Positions 45,790 to 54,452 of a DNA stretch of 64,000 nt are shown one piece after another. The stretch lies in the NCBI GenBank assembly GCA_964471225.1, contig CAYYEZ010000062.1, positions 1 to 64,000 of the forward strand, in the 5' to 3' direction. Every line of letters starts with the position of its first letter. The stretch's first letter is position 1. A program made the translations under genes and the position numbers. Below the pieces are notes generated by a model. It had not been told where the DNA came from, searched no databases, and was given only the letters and a program-made list of their open reading frames with translations. Source of the stretch: JAGVJT01 sp964471225 (GTDB lineage: Bacteria; Pseudomonadota; Gammaproteobacteria; Legionellales; Legionellaceae).

Positions 45790-47436
45790 TTACATCATAC
45801 CGCCCATGCCACCCATACCGCCCATGCCGCCCATATCGCCAGCACCAGCCGCTTCTTCTTTCTTCGGCAAATCAGCAACCATGCACTCTGTTGTCAGCAT
45901 TAAGCTTGCAACAGAAGCTGCATTTTGAAGTGCCATACGAGTGACTTTAGTCGGATCCAGAATACCCATGTCAACCATATCACCGTACTCGCCAATCGCT
46001 GCATTAAAACCAAAGTTGCCTTTGTTTTCAACGATTTTATTGACCACAACAGACGCTTCGTAACCAGCATTTGAAACGATTTGACGCAAAGGAGACTCAA
46101 TTGCACGACGTAGGATATCAACACCCATGTCTTGATCATGGTTATCGCCTTTCAAGCTGCTCAATGCTTTTTGAGCACGAATCAATGCAACACCACCACC
46201 AGCAACGATACCTTCTTCAACAGCAGCTCTTGTTGCATGTAGTGCATCTTCTACACGTGCTTTTTTCTCTTTCATTTCAACTTCTGTTGCAGCACCTACT
46301 TTAATCACAGCAACACCGCCAGAAAGCTTAGCAACTCGCTCTTGGAGCTTTTCACGGTCGTAGTCAGAGCTTGTCTCTGCGATTTGCGCACGAATTTGTG
46401 CAATACGCGCAGAAATTTCTTTTGACTTGCCTTCGCCATCGATAATTGTTGTGTTTTCTTTTGTTATGATAACACGTTTTGCAACACCTAGATCTTCTAA
46501 AGTTGCGCCTTCTAAGCTCTTACCAACTTCTTCAGAAATCACTTCACCATTCGTCAGAATAGCGATATCTTGAAGCATTGCTTTACGACGGTCACCAAAA
46601 CCTGGCGCTTTAACCGCACATACTTTCACGATGCCACGCATGTTATTCACAACCAATGTTGCTAAAGCCTCACCTTCAACATCTTCAGCAATAATCAACA
46701 AAGGACGACCAGATTTTGCAACACCTTCCAACACAGTCAACATTTCACGAATATTAGACACTTTCTTGTCTACAAGCAGAATGAATGGATGCTCTAACTC
46801 TGCTGACATGTTTTGCTGATTGTTGATGAAGTAAGGAGAAATGTAACCACGGTCAAACTGCATCCCTTCAACAACAGAAAGCTCATTTTCAAGACCGTTA
46901 CCATCTTCAACAGTGATGACGCCTTCTTTACCTACTTTTTCCATTGCTTCAGCGATAATTGAACCAATCGCTTCGTCAGAGTTCGCGGAAATAGAGCCTA
47001 CTTGAGCAATCGCTTTGCTATCTTTGCAAGGTTTAGACATGCTTTTTAATTGCTCGATCACTGCAGCAACGGCTTTATCAATACCGCGCTTCAAATCCAT
47101 AGGATTCATGCCAGCAGCAACAGCCTTATGACCTTCTACAAGAATAGCTCGTGCTAATACAGTTGCTGTTGTTGCACCATCTCCAGCAGTATCAGAAGTC
47201 TTAGATGCGACTTCTTTAACCATTTGCGCACCCATGTTTTTGAAGCGATCTTCGAACTCGATTTCTTTCGCAACAGAAACACCGTCTTTAGTCACTGTCG
47301 GTGCACCGTAAGATTTTTCTAGAACAACGTTGCGTCCACGAGGCCCCATTGTTACTTGAACTGCGTTTGCTAAGGCATTTACACCGGCAAGCATTTGTTG
47401 GCGAGCTTCATCACCAAAACGTAAGTCTTTAGCCAT
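45790..47436 (-). CDS. groEL: Chaperonin GroEL (60 kDa)
   Basis: Forms the double-ring ATP-driven folding chamber with GroES. About 548 residues. The family motifs are present: VTMGPRGRNVVLEKSYGAP, GDGATTATVLA, GVAVIKVGAATEVEMKEKK, and the C-terminal GGM-repeat tail (GGMGGMGGMGGMM) that lines the cavity. The frame is open to 47454, but ATG 47436 (MAKDLRFG) is the family start with GAAGGAG upstream. 36 bases after groES; heat-shock-regulated from the promoter upstream of groES. Confidence 0.98.
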   Translation of the reverse strand: MAKDLRFGDEARQQMLAGVNALANAVQVTMGPRGRNVVLEKSYGAPTVTKDGVSVAKEIEFEDRFKNMGAQMVKEVASKTSDTAGDGATTATVLARAILVEGHKAVAAGMNPMDLKRGIDKAVAAVIEQLKSMSKPCKDSKAIAQVGSISANSDEAIGSIIAEAMEKVGKEGVITVEDGNGLENELSVVEGMQFDRGYISPYFINNQQNMSAELEHPFILLVDKKVSNIREMLTVLEGVAKSGRPLLIIAEDVEGEALATLVVNNMRGIVKVCAVKAPGFGDRRKAMLQDIAILTNGEVISEEVGKSLEGATLEDLGVAKRVIITKENTTIIDGEGKSKEISARIAQIRAQIAETSSDYDREKLQERVAKLSGGVAVIKVGAATEVEMKEKKARVEDALHATRAAVEEGIVAGGGVALIRAQKALSSLKGDNHDQDMGVDILRRAIESPLRQIVSNAGYEASVVVNKIVENKGNFGFNAAIGEYGDMVDMGILDPTKVTRMALQNAASVASLMLTTECMVADLPKKEEAAGAGDMGGMGGMGGMGGMM

Positions 47437-47472
47437 TATTACAATCTCCTTCAAAATAGAATTTAGATAAGG

Positions 47473-47772
47473 TTACTTCTCATCAATGATGGCCATGATG
47501 TCATCTTCACGCATCACGACTAATTCTTCTGCACCCACTTTAACTTCAGTACCAGAATATTTACCAAACAATACTTTCTCGCCCACTTTCACGGCTAATG
47601 CACGAACATCACCATTCTCAAGCGGCTTGCCCAAGCCAACAGCGACAACAACACCACGCATAGGTTTTTCTGTAGCACTATCAGGAATCACGATACCACC
47701 GGCAGTCGTGCGCTCTTCTTCCATGCGACGAACAACAACTCTATCATGTAAAGGACGAATTTTTACGCTCAT
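47473..47772 (-). CDS. groES: Co-chaperonin GroES (10 kDa)
   Basis: Heptameric lid of the GroEL chamber, 99 residues. RPLHDRVVVRRMEEERTTAGGIVIPDSATEKP contains the mobile loop that contacts GroEL, and GEKVLFGKYSGTEVK is also typical. CGGGAG lies seven bases before the ATG. First gene of groESL. Confidence 0.98.
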   Translation of the reverse strand: MSVKIRPLHDRVVVRRMEEERTTAGGIVIPDSATEKPMRGVVVAVGLGKPLENGDVRALAVKVGEKVLFGKYSGTEVKVGAEELVVMREDDIMAIIDEK

Positions 47773-47864
47773 GTATTTCTCCCGTAAATATTTAGTTAAA
47801 AATCATCATACAACGCCATGTGCTTTGTTGTATTCAAACCACGTTATGGGAACGTTGATTAGGG

Positions 47865-47892
47865 ATATGGGGGTTTTTTTTCACATTTCAAG
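47865..47892 (-). promoter_or_regulatory. Sigma-32 heat-shock promoter of groESL
   Basis: On the minus strand, CTTGAAA (complement of 47886-47892), 13 bases, then CCCCATAT (complement of 47865-47872). Both elements match the sigma-32 consensus (CTTGAAA / CCCCATNT) exactly, about 93 bases upstream of groES. Confidence 0.9.
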
Positions 47893-47990
47893 GGGTAGGA
47901 TAAAAAAATTTAACTTAGGCGTGACTTGCATTTTACCATAGAACTGAATGATAATTAATCTCATTTAAATGCACATTTAGGGGGCATACC

Positions 47991-50282
47991 ATGCATTTCG
48001 GAAACCTCATGCACAATATAAAGTTGTACAAAGAGAACAATTTAAGACTAGATTTTACTGCAGCAGTTGTCGTATTTCTAGTGGCTATTCCGCTTTGTTT
48101 AGGGATTTCTATTGCATCAGGCGCGCCACTTTTCTCAGGGATTTTAAGCGGTGTGATTGGTGGGGTCATCGTTGGTACGCTCAGTGGCTCCTCAGTCAGC
48201 GTAAGTGGGCCTGCGGCAGGTATGGCAGCTGTCGTGCTTACAGTCATGACACAGTTAGGTGACTTCAATACATTCTTACTTGCACTCACTATTGCTGGCT
48301 GTATTCAGTTTATCATGGGAAGTTTCCGAGCAGGGTTTATCGCAGATTATATCCCAAGCAATGTGATCCAAGGTCTGTTATGCGCTATTGGGCTACTACT
48401 CATCGTGAAACAGCTGCCACTGGCCTTCACACACGCAAGTACCCTCTCAGACTTTAAACAACTCCTACTTGACACCACGGAAGGCTTTACTTTCGCACCG
48501 TTGCTCGCCCTTTCAGCACACATCAACAAAGGTGCTACGATTATTTCTATTTTATCTTTTTTTATCTTAATTTACTTTGAAAAAACTAAAATCAATTTAT
48601 TCAAAGCAATTCCAGGCACAATTATCGTTGTTATTTTTGGTGTTTTACTCAATGAAGTCTTTACGCTAATGGGCTCTTCTTTAGCTCAAGACACGCCTCA
48701 GTTGGTCAATATCCCAAATGAAGCAGGATTTAGAAGCTTGTTCGAGCAGTTTACTTTTCCTAAATGGTCTGCGTGGACAGAGCCAAAGGTCTATTTATAT
48801 GCCTTTATGATTGCGATAGTGGCATCTTTAGAAACACTACTTAACATCCAAGCAGGTGAAAAATTAGATAAAAAACATCGGCATTGCTCAAAAGATCGCG
48901 AGCTTGCTGCACAAGGCTTGGGAAACTTAATTTCAGGATTGATTGGTGGGTTACCTATTACCTCGGTAGTGGTTCGAACTTCAGTGAATATTCAAACGGG
49001 AGCAAAAACTAAGATGGCAACCATCATGCATGGTTTCTTCATCTTACTTGCTATCTTGTATTTACCACATGCACTGAATCGCATCCCTCTTTCATCTCTC
49101 GCAGCAGTTCTAATTTATACCGGCTATAAGCTCACAAGCCCTAAAATTTATAAAAAAATTTATCGCCAAGGATTAGACAGATTTATTCCGTTTGTCGCCA
49201 CAATTATAGGAATTGTCTCTGTTGATTTGTTAGCCGGTATTTTAATGGGGCTCTTCGCTAGCTTATTTTTTATTTTGAAATCTAACAGCCAGATGCGAAT
49301 TGACATTATCAAAGAGATTAGCCCTAATGGAATTATCAATCGTATTGTTTTACCTCAGCAAATCACTTTTTTAAATAAAGCTGCGTTGGTGGCAGAGCTA
49401 AATGCGATTCCACATGGTTCACAAGTTATCATCGACGCACGCTATTCAAATTACATCGACAAAGAAATTGTTGAATATATTAAAAATTTTCAGGATGAGC
49501 AAACAAGCGTGAGAGAAATTTCTCTCAATTTAATAGGATTCCAAGATGCATATGCGATTCATAATTATATCGATTTCTTGAATGTTACAACCTACAGCGC
49601 TCAAACATCTCTGACACCACACGAAGTGCTTCTCCTTTTGCAAGAAGGTAATCATCGGCTTTTGCAGGATAGGCGGATCCATCGAAGCATTCAAGACGAT
49701 ATTAAGCAAACAGCATCAGGTCAACATCCGATCGCAGTGATCTTAGGCTGTATCGACTCACGCGTGCCTGTAGAAACTATTTTTGACATGAGTTTTGGCG
49801 ACTTATTCTGCGTACGCATCGCAGGAAATGTCGTCAACAACGATATTCTGGCAAGCATTGAATACGCCTGTCAGGTTATTGGCGCAAAACTCATTGTCGT
49901 CCTGGGCCACACCGCATGTGGTGCAATTGCTGCCGCATGTGATGATGTCAAGCAAGGGCATATCACACAGCTCTTAGATAAAATCAAACCAGCTATACAT
50001 GCAGAGCATGAAACAACACATGATAGAACAAGCCAAAACACAGAATTTGTGCAACATGTCACAACGCTGAATATTGCAAATACATTGGTTCAGCTCTACA
50101 ACAATAGCCTAGCACTTCGCTCCTCAATGACTGATGAAAATCAGATCGGCATGATTGGCGCATTGTATGATGTGAAAACTGGTATGGTAGAGTTTAGCTC
50201 TTTTGAGTATGAGGTCGCTCGCGTGTCTTCGAAAGAACATCCTCTTGTTAAACAACTAAGAGATTTCTCGTCGAGCCACTAA
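47991..50282 (+). CDS. SulP anion transporter fused to beta-carbonic anhydrase
   Basis: A 763-residue fusion. Residues about 1-430 form a SulP membrane domain with 10-12 helices; conserved segments are VALFLVAIP-like TM1 (VVVFLVAIPLCLGISIASGA) and GLIGGLPITSVVVRTSVN. Residues about 445-530 look like a STAS domain. Residues about 545-763 are a type-II beta-carbonic anhydrase with zinc ligands Cys587, His640 and Cys643 and the Asp589-Arg591 dyad (GCIDSR, GHTACG). The likely role is bicarbonate uptake or export coupled to CO2 hydration at the membrane's inner face. Start at 47991 after GGGGG; Met7 is possible. A -35/-10-like pair (TTGCAT, GATAAT) lies upstream. The gene downstream follows after 14 bases. 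Confidence 0.92.
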   Translation: MHFGNLMHNIKLYKENNLRLDFTAAVVVFLVAIPLCLGISIASGAPLFSGILSGVIGGVIVGTLSGSSVSVSGPAAGMAAVVLTVMTQLGDFNTFLLALTIAGCIQFIMGSFRAGFIADYIPSNVIQGLLCAIGLLLIVKQLPLAFTHASTLSDFKQLLLDTTEGFTFAPLLALSAHINKGATIISILSFFILIYFEKTKINLFKAIPGTIIVVIFGVLLNEVFTLMGSSLAQDTPQLVNIPNEAGFRSLFEQFTFPKWSAWTEPKVYLYAFMIAIVASLETLLNIQAGEKLDKKHRHCSKDRELAAQGLGNLISGLIGGLPITSVVVRTSVNIQTGAKTKMATIMHGFFILLAILYLPHALNRIPLSSLAAVLIYTGYKLTSPKIYKKIYRQGLDRFIPFVATIIGIVSVDLLAGILMGLFASLFFILKSNSQMRIDIIKEISPNGIINRIVLPQQITFLNKAALVAELNAIPHGSQVIIDARYSNYIDKEIVEYIKNFQDEQTSVREISLNLIGFQDAYAIHNYIDFLNVTTYSAQTSLTPHEVLLLLQEGNHRLLQDRRIHRSIQDDIKQTASGQHPIAVILGCIDSRVPVETIFDMSFGDLFCVRIAGNVVNNDILASIEYACQVIGAKLIVVLGHTACGAIAAACDDVKQGHITQLLDKIKPAIHAEHETTHDRTSQNTEFVQHVTTLNIANTLVQLYNNSLALRSSMTDENQIGMIGALYDVKTGMVEFSSFEYEVARVSSKEHPLVKQLRDFSSSH

Positions 50283-50296
50283 GTTAGACACCAATC

Positions 50297-51025
50297 ATGT
50301 ATTGGAAAGCTCGCTTCAGTCGATGCATTTATCAGAAGAACCAAGTTTATATTTTTCAAAACTGGCGATATCGATGGTTAGCGTTTGAAAGCATGACGAT
50401 TCAAACGCTGATTCATCGCCGACGCCCTGAGCGAATCGAGCTAAATTACATCGAAGCACTCATCCTCCCTGCGCGCTACCGACCTGGAGAAACATGTGTG
50501 CTAGGGCTCGGGGGGGCCGGTGTGATGCACGCACTCGCGCCCTTCTATCAAGACATGCCTTGTCTTGCAATCGAACAAAACCCGACAGTAATTGAAGCCG
50601 CACACGCATATTTTTTTCTAGAAAAACTCAATTTTTTGCATGTTGAACAGGCTGAGGCTTACACTTATCTTGCGTCGAATAACTCAAAATTTGATCATTT
50701 ACTGGTTGATATTTTTAATGCAACCACATTCCCTGAGCATTGTAATTCGTTTGATTTTGTCGCACTGTGCCAAAAAAATCTTAAGTCAGGTGGCGTGCTC
50801 GCTGTGAATTTTGCCAACATCCAAGCTCAGATGCCACTAGTTCAAGCTTTAAAGCAATGTTTTCAACGTGAAATATTATTTGTCTCACTGCCACATACAA
50901 CAAATCTCATAGCATTATGTTTTTATGAGACAGGTTTGCAGTCTTTTCTACTCCGACTCAGAGCCGACCGGCGCCTTCACTCCCTGTCGTGGCAACCTGA
51001 ATGGGGACATGTCGCTTGCTTTTAG
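50297..51025 (+). CDS. Spermidine-synthase-like (SpeE-fold) protein
   Basis: Protein of 242 residues with the SpeE/methyltransferase Rossmann core: CVLGLGGAGVMHALAPF (motif I), LAIEQNPTVIEAAHAYF (motif II, Glu binding the cofactor ribose) and FDHLLVDIF (the acidic active-site position). It lacks the typical N-terminal beta-barrel and the GGGDG signature of genuine spermidine synthases, so it may be an orphan aminopropyl- or methyltransferase. No clear ribosome-binding site; probably co-transcribed with the SulP gene 14 bases upstream. Confidence 0.8.
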   Translation: MYWKARFSRCIYQKNQVYIFQNWRYRWLAFESMTIQTLIHRRRPERIELNYIEALILPARYRPGETCVLGLGGAGVMHALAPFYQDMPCLAIEQNPTVIEAAHAYFFLEKLNFLHVEQAEAYTYLASNNSKFDHLLVDIFNATTFPEHCNSFDFVALCQKNLKSGGVLAVNFANIQAQMPLVQALKQCFQREILFVSLPHTTNLIALCFYETGLQSFLLRLRADRRLHSLSWQPEWGHVACF

Positions 51026-51056
51026 AGCGAAATAACTGCAGCCCCTATAAACTTAC

Positions 51057-51097
51057 ATATTGATCAATATGGCAAAATAACGTACAATGTTAACATT
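51057..51097 (+). promoter_or_regulatory. Promoter overlapped by two perfect palindromes
   Basis: TTGATC (51060-51065) and TACAAT (51083-51088) with a 17-base spacer form a good sigma-70 promoter for the 217-residue gene. The -35 lies inside a perfect 16-base palindrome CATATTGATCAATATG (51057-51072), and the -10 end overlaps a perfect 12-base palindrome AATGTTAACATT (51086-51097). This suggests binding by a dimeric regulator. Confidence 0.6.
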
Positions 51098-51134
51098 CTC
51101 TGTGTAGTCACCTCCGCGATAGGAGAAAAGCTAT

Positions 51135-51788
51135 ATGTTTAGACGCATTGGTGTTGCTGCCGCTACAGCTTTTAGTAGTTATGCTCTATTGGCTTACATC
51201 CTCGACGCAAAAAAAAAAACCAGGCCTTTTTTGACTCAAGTGGAGCTCTTCAAGAGCCTTAAATATAACGATGGCAGAGCGTGCGAGCCAATTTTTTGTC
51301 ACCCCATGAGTAGTGACTGGTTAAGAAAGAAAATAGAAAAAATAGATACCGACTATCTAAAAAATGAAGAAGAAACATTAATTTCGACCGTATCCGTAAA
51401 CGACGATATCCACGCGCTCAAAAAAGATGGAAAGGACTATCTGAACTATGCTTTTGTAAAAACAAAAACAGCCTATAAAGAAAAAAACGTTCCGCTGAGT
51501 GAGTTAACCACAAAAGAAGGCGTTGAACAAAGCCTTGCGACGCATCAATATGCTTTCTTTCGTTACCCGACAAGGGACCCGAATCAAGGACACGCTGTGG
51601 CTTATCATCGAGATGAAAAGGGAGGATGTGAGTTTTTTGATCCTAATTATCCTGGAGGGGAAGTCAGCCACGCCTGTCCCGAGCTATATGATTTTATCGC
51701 AGCACGGATACGTGAGACAGGTGCAAAAAACTTGGATCAAACCGAATATGCTACACTCACTGTAGACACGCCCATCAGGACACGCTAA
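51135..51788 (+). CDS. Unknown protein with C58/YopT-like Cys-His-Asp arrangement; effector candidate
   Basis: Protein of 217 residues. A short basic start and hydrophobic stretch (IGVAAATAFSSYALLAYIL, 5-23) could be a signal anchor. The C-terminal half contains GHAVAYHRDEKGGCEFFDPNYPGG: a His (153) followed 16 residues later by FFDPN (Asp169), the pattern of C58-type cysteine proteases such as YopT. A candidate nucleophile is Cys50 in DGRACEPIFCHPMSSDWL (Cys55 also near), with the Trp typical of the helix after the catalytic Cys. If right it would be a host-directed protease. The similarity is motif-level only. AGGAG lies nine bases before the ATG. Convergent with the next gene. Confidence 0.75.
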   Translation: MFRRIGVAAATAFSSYALLAYILDAKKKTRPFLTQVELFKSLKYNDGRACEPIFCHPMSSDWLRKKIEKIDTDYLKNEEETLISTVSVNDDIHALKKDGKDYLNYAFVKTKTAYKEKNVPLSELTTKEGVEQSLATHQYAFFRYPTRDPNQGHAVAYHRDEKGGCEFFDPNYPGGEVSHACPELYDFIAARIRETGAKNLDQTEYATLTVDTPIRTR

Positions 51789-51804
51789 AAAACCTGAGAC
51801 TGCT

Positions 51805-52827
51805 CTATCTTTTCGAGTTATTTGGCACATCGTCACGCTCTACAGTGTTGTCTGTTGACTCACGCTCAGCACGCATCATAGCCTTGTACTCTTGTTGAAT
51901 AGTTTTGGAAAATTGACTTTGTATTAGCTTAATTTTTTCGCCCTCAATAAACACCAAATCATCACGAAAATCATTTTCTTCTCGGCAGTAAGGCTCCCAG
52001 TCCTGCGCTTTTCTTTCAGCCTCAAGTTGTGACTTAATATTTTCCAATGCAGCCTCAATAGAGGAAATATAGATGGCAGACTCTTTACTAAAAATTTCTT
52101 CTCGAATACAGATCAAGTTATCACTCCTGCTATAACGTTCTTTGTGCACAGGAGAAAGTCCGTAAGCCAAGAGAGAAAACTTAAATTTCTTAGCAGTCTG
52201 GTAAAAACTATGGGCGATATATCCGGCTTTATTAAAAGCTTTTATTTCTTTATCACGTTCATCAATCAAAAGATCTCCGTGTCCTTGTTTGATTAAAATA
52301 TCAGCACCAGCCGCAGAAACATACTCTCTAGAAAGACCACTAGAACACTCCTTATCAAATGTAGTTTTAAGCATGAACTCGAAAGAAGCGTCACAAGGAG
52401 AGCCTTCCACGGGACTAACCGCATGATGTAAAAGAAATAAATCCGCTAACTCTTCAGTCAGTGGAATTCCGTACTGATCACACGCATAGTTAACATTTTT
52501 CACTTCAACAGGCAGCGACTGATTGCGAGCTAGACGTTTTCGATGCAAATCTTCTATGTCAGACTCTTCTAAGTGAGTTTTAACACCACCTAAACCTAAA
52601 GCCGCTGGACTAGCAATGGATAAACTCGCAAGCCCGACCCTAACTGGATGACGAACTGAGTCACCATAAGCGTGACTGACAAGTAATCCTAACGACATCG
52701 CACCGAAACCCAAACCAACGCCCAAAACTATACGCGACATGGAGAAGCTTGAGCCATGCGACGAATTTGAACACACAGCTTTTGCAAGTTTTCTTAATTC
52801 AGGAAGACTTCTTCTAAAGAATTTCAC
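51805..52827 (-). CDS. Unknown 340-residue protein with N-terminal membrane segments; effector candidate
   Basis: No family recognised. A basic N-terminus (MKFFRRSLPELRKLAKAV) precedes two hydrophobic stretches at about 31-52 (VLGVGLGFGAMSLGLLVSHA) and 62-80, then a mostly helical soluble region with long Glu/Lys-rich helices (about 240-330) and a polar tail. GTG start; AGGA lies six bases upstream, and an in-frame stop six bases upstream excludes a longer form. It is convergent with the YopT-like gene, and the two promoter regions share the nonamer CATATTGAT (here on the minus strand at 52873-52881). Function unknown. Confidence 0.75.
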   Translation of the reverse strand: MKFFRRSLPELRKLAKAVCSNSSHGSSFSMSRIVLGVGLGFGAMSLGLLVSHAYGDSVRHPVRVGLASLSIASPAALGLGGVKTHLEESDIEDLHRKRLARNQSLPVEVKNVNYACDQYGIPLTEELADLFLLHHAVSPVEGSPCDASFEFMLKTTFDKECSSGLSREYVSAAGADILIKQGHGDLLIDERDKEIKAFNKAGYIAHSFYQTAKKFKFSLLAYGLSPVHKERYSRSDNLICIREEIFSKESAIYISSIEAALENIKSQLEAERKAQDWEPYCREENDFRDDLVFIEGEKIKLIQSQFSKTIQQEYKAMMRAERESTDNTVERDDVPNNSKR

Positions 52828-52922
52828 ACATCATCCTAAAAATAACTCTTAGAACTAAGTGTAGACTATAAAATCAATATGATCTAATATGGATCAACAT
52901 TCTAGGGAAGGGGCGAAAAAAA

Positions 52923-53570
52923 CTAGGGGGACAAACGTGTTTTTTGCCAAACATCAGCAACACGTATGTATTGTACACGATCATGTAGCCGATTATTTCG
53001 ACCTTGCCAAAACTCAAACGCATAGGGTAAAACTTGATAGCCACCCCAATAGTCAGGTCGTTGAACTTTAGAGTACTCACCATGCTTTTTTAGCGCATCT
53101 TGATAAGCCTTCTCTAGCGTTGCTCGATCAGGCACAACTCTACTTTGTTTAGATATTGTTGCGGCTAGCTGACTTTCATAAGGACGTGAAGCAAAGTAAG
53201 CATCTGACATAGCCGCGTCTACACGAGAGATTTCACCGCGAATACGCACTTGCCGAACCCAAGCAGGCCAATAGAAAGTAAGGGCAACATATTTATTACC
53301 AGAAATTTCTTCCGCCTTAACACTCTCATAGTTCGTATAAAAGACAAACTGATCTTCAACCACCCCTTTCAAAAGCACAACACGGGCATCAGCTCGCCCC
53401 AAGGCATCTACGGTAGAAATCACCATAGCGCTTGGGTCGTCCTGTTCTTTCTGGCAAGCCTCATCAAACCATAGGTGAAACTGTGAAATCGGCGATGCAG
53501 GCATTGCATGCTCATCTAACACAGATTCACCATACTCGCGACGAAGTGCTGAAAGATCATCGTTATTCAT
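52923..53570 (-). CDS. pdxH: Pyridoxamine 5'-phosphate oxidase
   Basis: FMN-dependent oxidase that makes pyridoxal 5'-phosphate in salvage and de novo routes. The 215 residues have the PdxH signature: MVISTVDALGRADARVVLLKG, FVFYTNYESVKAEEI, the FMN-contacting RPYESQLAATISKQS, and the C-terminal EFWQGRNNRLHDRV. It begins directly after the sucD stop with no gap (TAAATG), so it is translated from the suc transcript. This provides the PLP cofactor, though PLP is not needed by the TCA enzymes themselves. Confidence 0.96.
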   Translation of the reverse strand: MNNDDLSALRREYGESVLDEHAMPASPISQFHLWFDEACQKEQDDPSAMVISTVDALGRADARVVLLKGVVEDQFVFYTNYESVKAEEISGNKYVALTFYWPAWVRQVRIRGEISRVDAAMSDAYFASRPYESQLAATISKQSRVVPDRATLEKAYQDALKKHGEYSKVQRPDYWGGYQVLPYAFEFWQGRNNRLHDRVQYIRVADVWQKTRLSP

Positions 53571-54443
53571 TTATTCTAACACACTAAGAACCGCATCACC
53601 GAGCTCTGCAGGCGAACGCACAGTGTACACTCCCGCAGCTTCTAGGGCTTTAAACTTCTCTTTAGCTGTACCTTTTCCACCAGAAATAATCGCACCGGCA
53701 TGACCCATTCGCTTTCCAGCGGGAGCAGTCACTCCTGCGATATAAGAAACAACTGGTTTAGTTACATTAGACTGAATGAATTCAGCGGCTTCTTCTTCAG
53801 CGCTTCCACCAATCTCACCGACAAGAATAATTGCTTCGGTTTGAGGATCTTTTTCAAAAAGAGCCAGAACATCAATGAAAGACATGCCAGGAATTGGATC
53901 GCCCCCAATCCCGACACAAGTACTTTGGCCTAAACCTTTATCAGTTGTTTGTTTCACCGCTTCATAAGTTAACGTACCTGAACGAGAAACAATACCCACC
54001 TTTCCAGGTTGATGAATAAATCCAGGCATAATCCCCATTTTACATTCTCCTGGTGTAATCACACCTGGGCAATTTGGACCGACAATGCGCGTCTTCGTGT
54101 TATATTGAAGACTTGCTTTGATAGCAAGCATATCGAGCACAGGAACACCCTCTGTAATACATACAACTAGCTCAATTCCCGCCTCAACAGCCTCCATGAT
54201 GGAGTCTTTACAAAAAGGTGCAGGCACATAAATTACAGAAGCATTCGCACCAGTTTCTTCTACGGCATCTCTTACTGTATTAAAGACAGGTAAATTCAAA
54301 TGCGATTGTCCACCTTTACCTGGCGTCACACCACCAACCATTTTCGTACCATAAGCAATCGCTTGTTCCGAATGGAGTGTGCCCTGTTTTCCAGTAAACC
54401 CTTGGCAAATTACTTTTGTGTTTTTATTAATTAAAATACTCAT
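53571..54443 (-). CDS. sucD: Succinyl-CoA synthetase alpha subunit
   Basis: Forms succinate, CoA and ATP (or GTP) from succinyl-CoA with SucC. The 290 residues have an N-terminal CoA-binding Rossmann domain (VICQGFTGKQGTLHSEQAI), the GIGGDPIPGMSFID motif, and the phospho-histidine in GKRMGHAGAIISGGKGTA. Nine bases after sucC. Confidence 0.97.
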   Translation of the reverse strand: MSILINKNTKVICQGFTGKQGTLHSEQAIAYGTKMVGGVTPGKGGQSHLNLPVFNTVRDAVEETGANASVIYVPAPFCKDSIMEAVEAGIELVVCITEGVPVLDMLAIKASLQYNTKTRIVGPNCPGVITPGECKMGIMPGFIHQPGKVGIVSRSGTLTYEAVKQTTDKGLGQSTCVGIGGDPIPGMSFIDVLALFEKDPQTEAIILVGEIGGSAEEEAAEFIQSNVTKPVVSYIAGVTAPAGKRMGHAGAIISGGKGTAKEKFKALEAAGVYTVRSPAELGDAVLSVLE

Positions 54444-54452
54444 AACGACCCC

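Noticed and set aside
47944..47962. Fur-box-like sequence AATGATAATTAATCTCATT before the SulP-carbonic anhydrase gene
   Set aside because: Matches the 19-base consensus at only about 13 positions, in AT-rich DNA, with no iron-related gene downstream.
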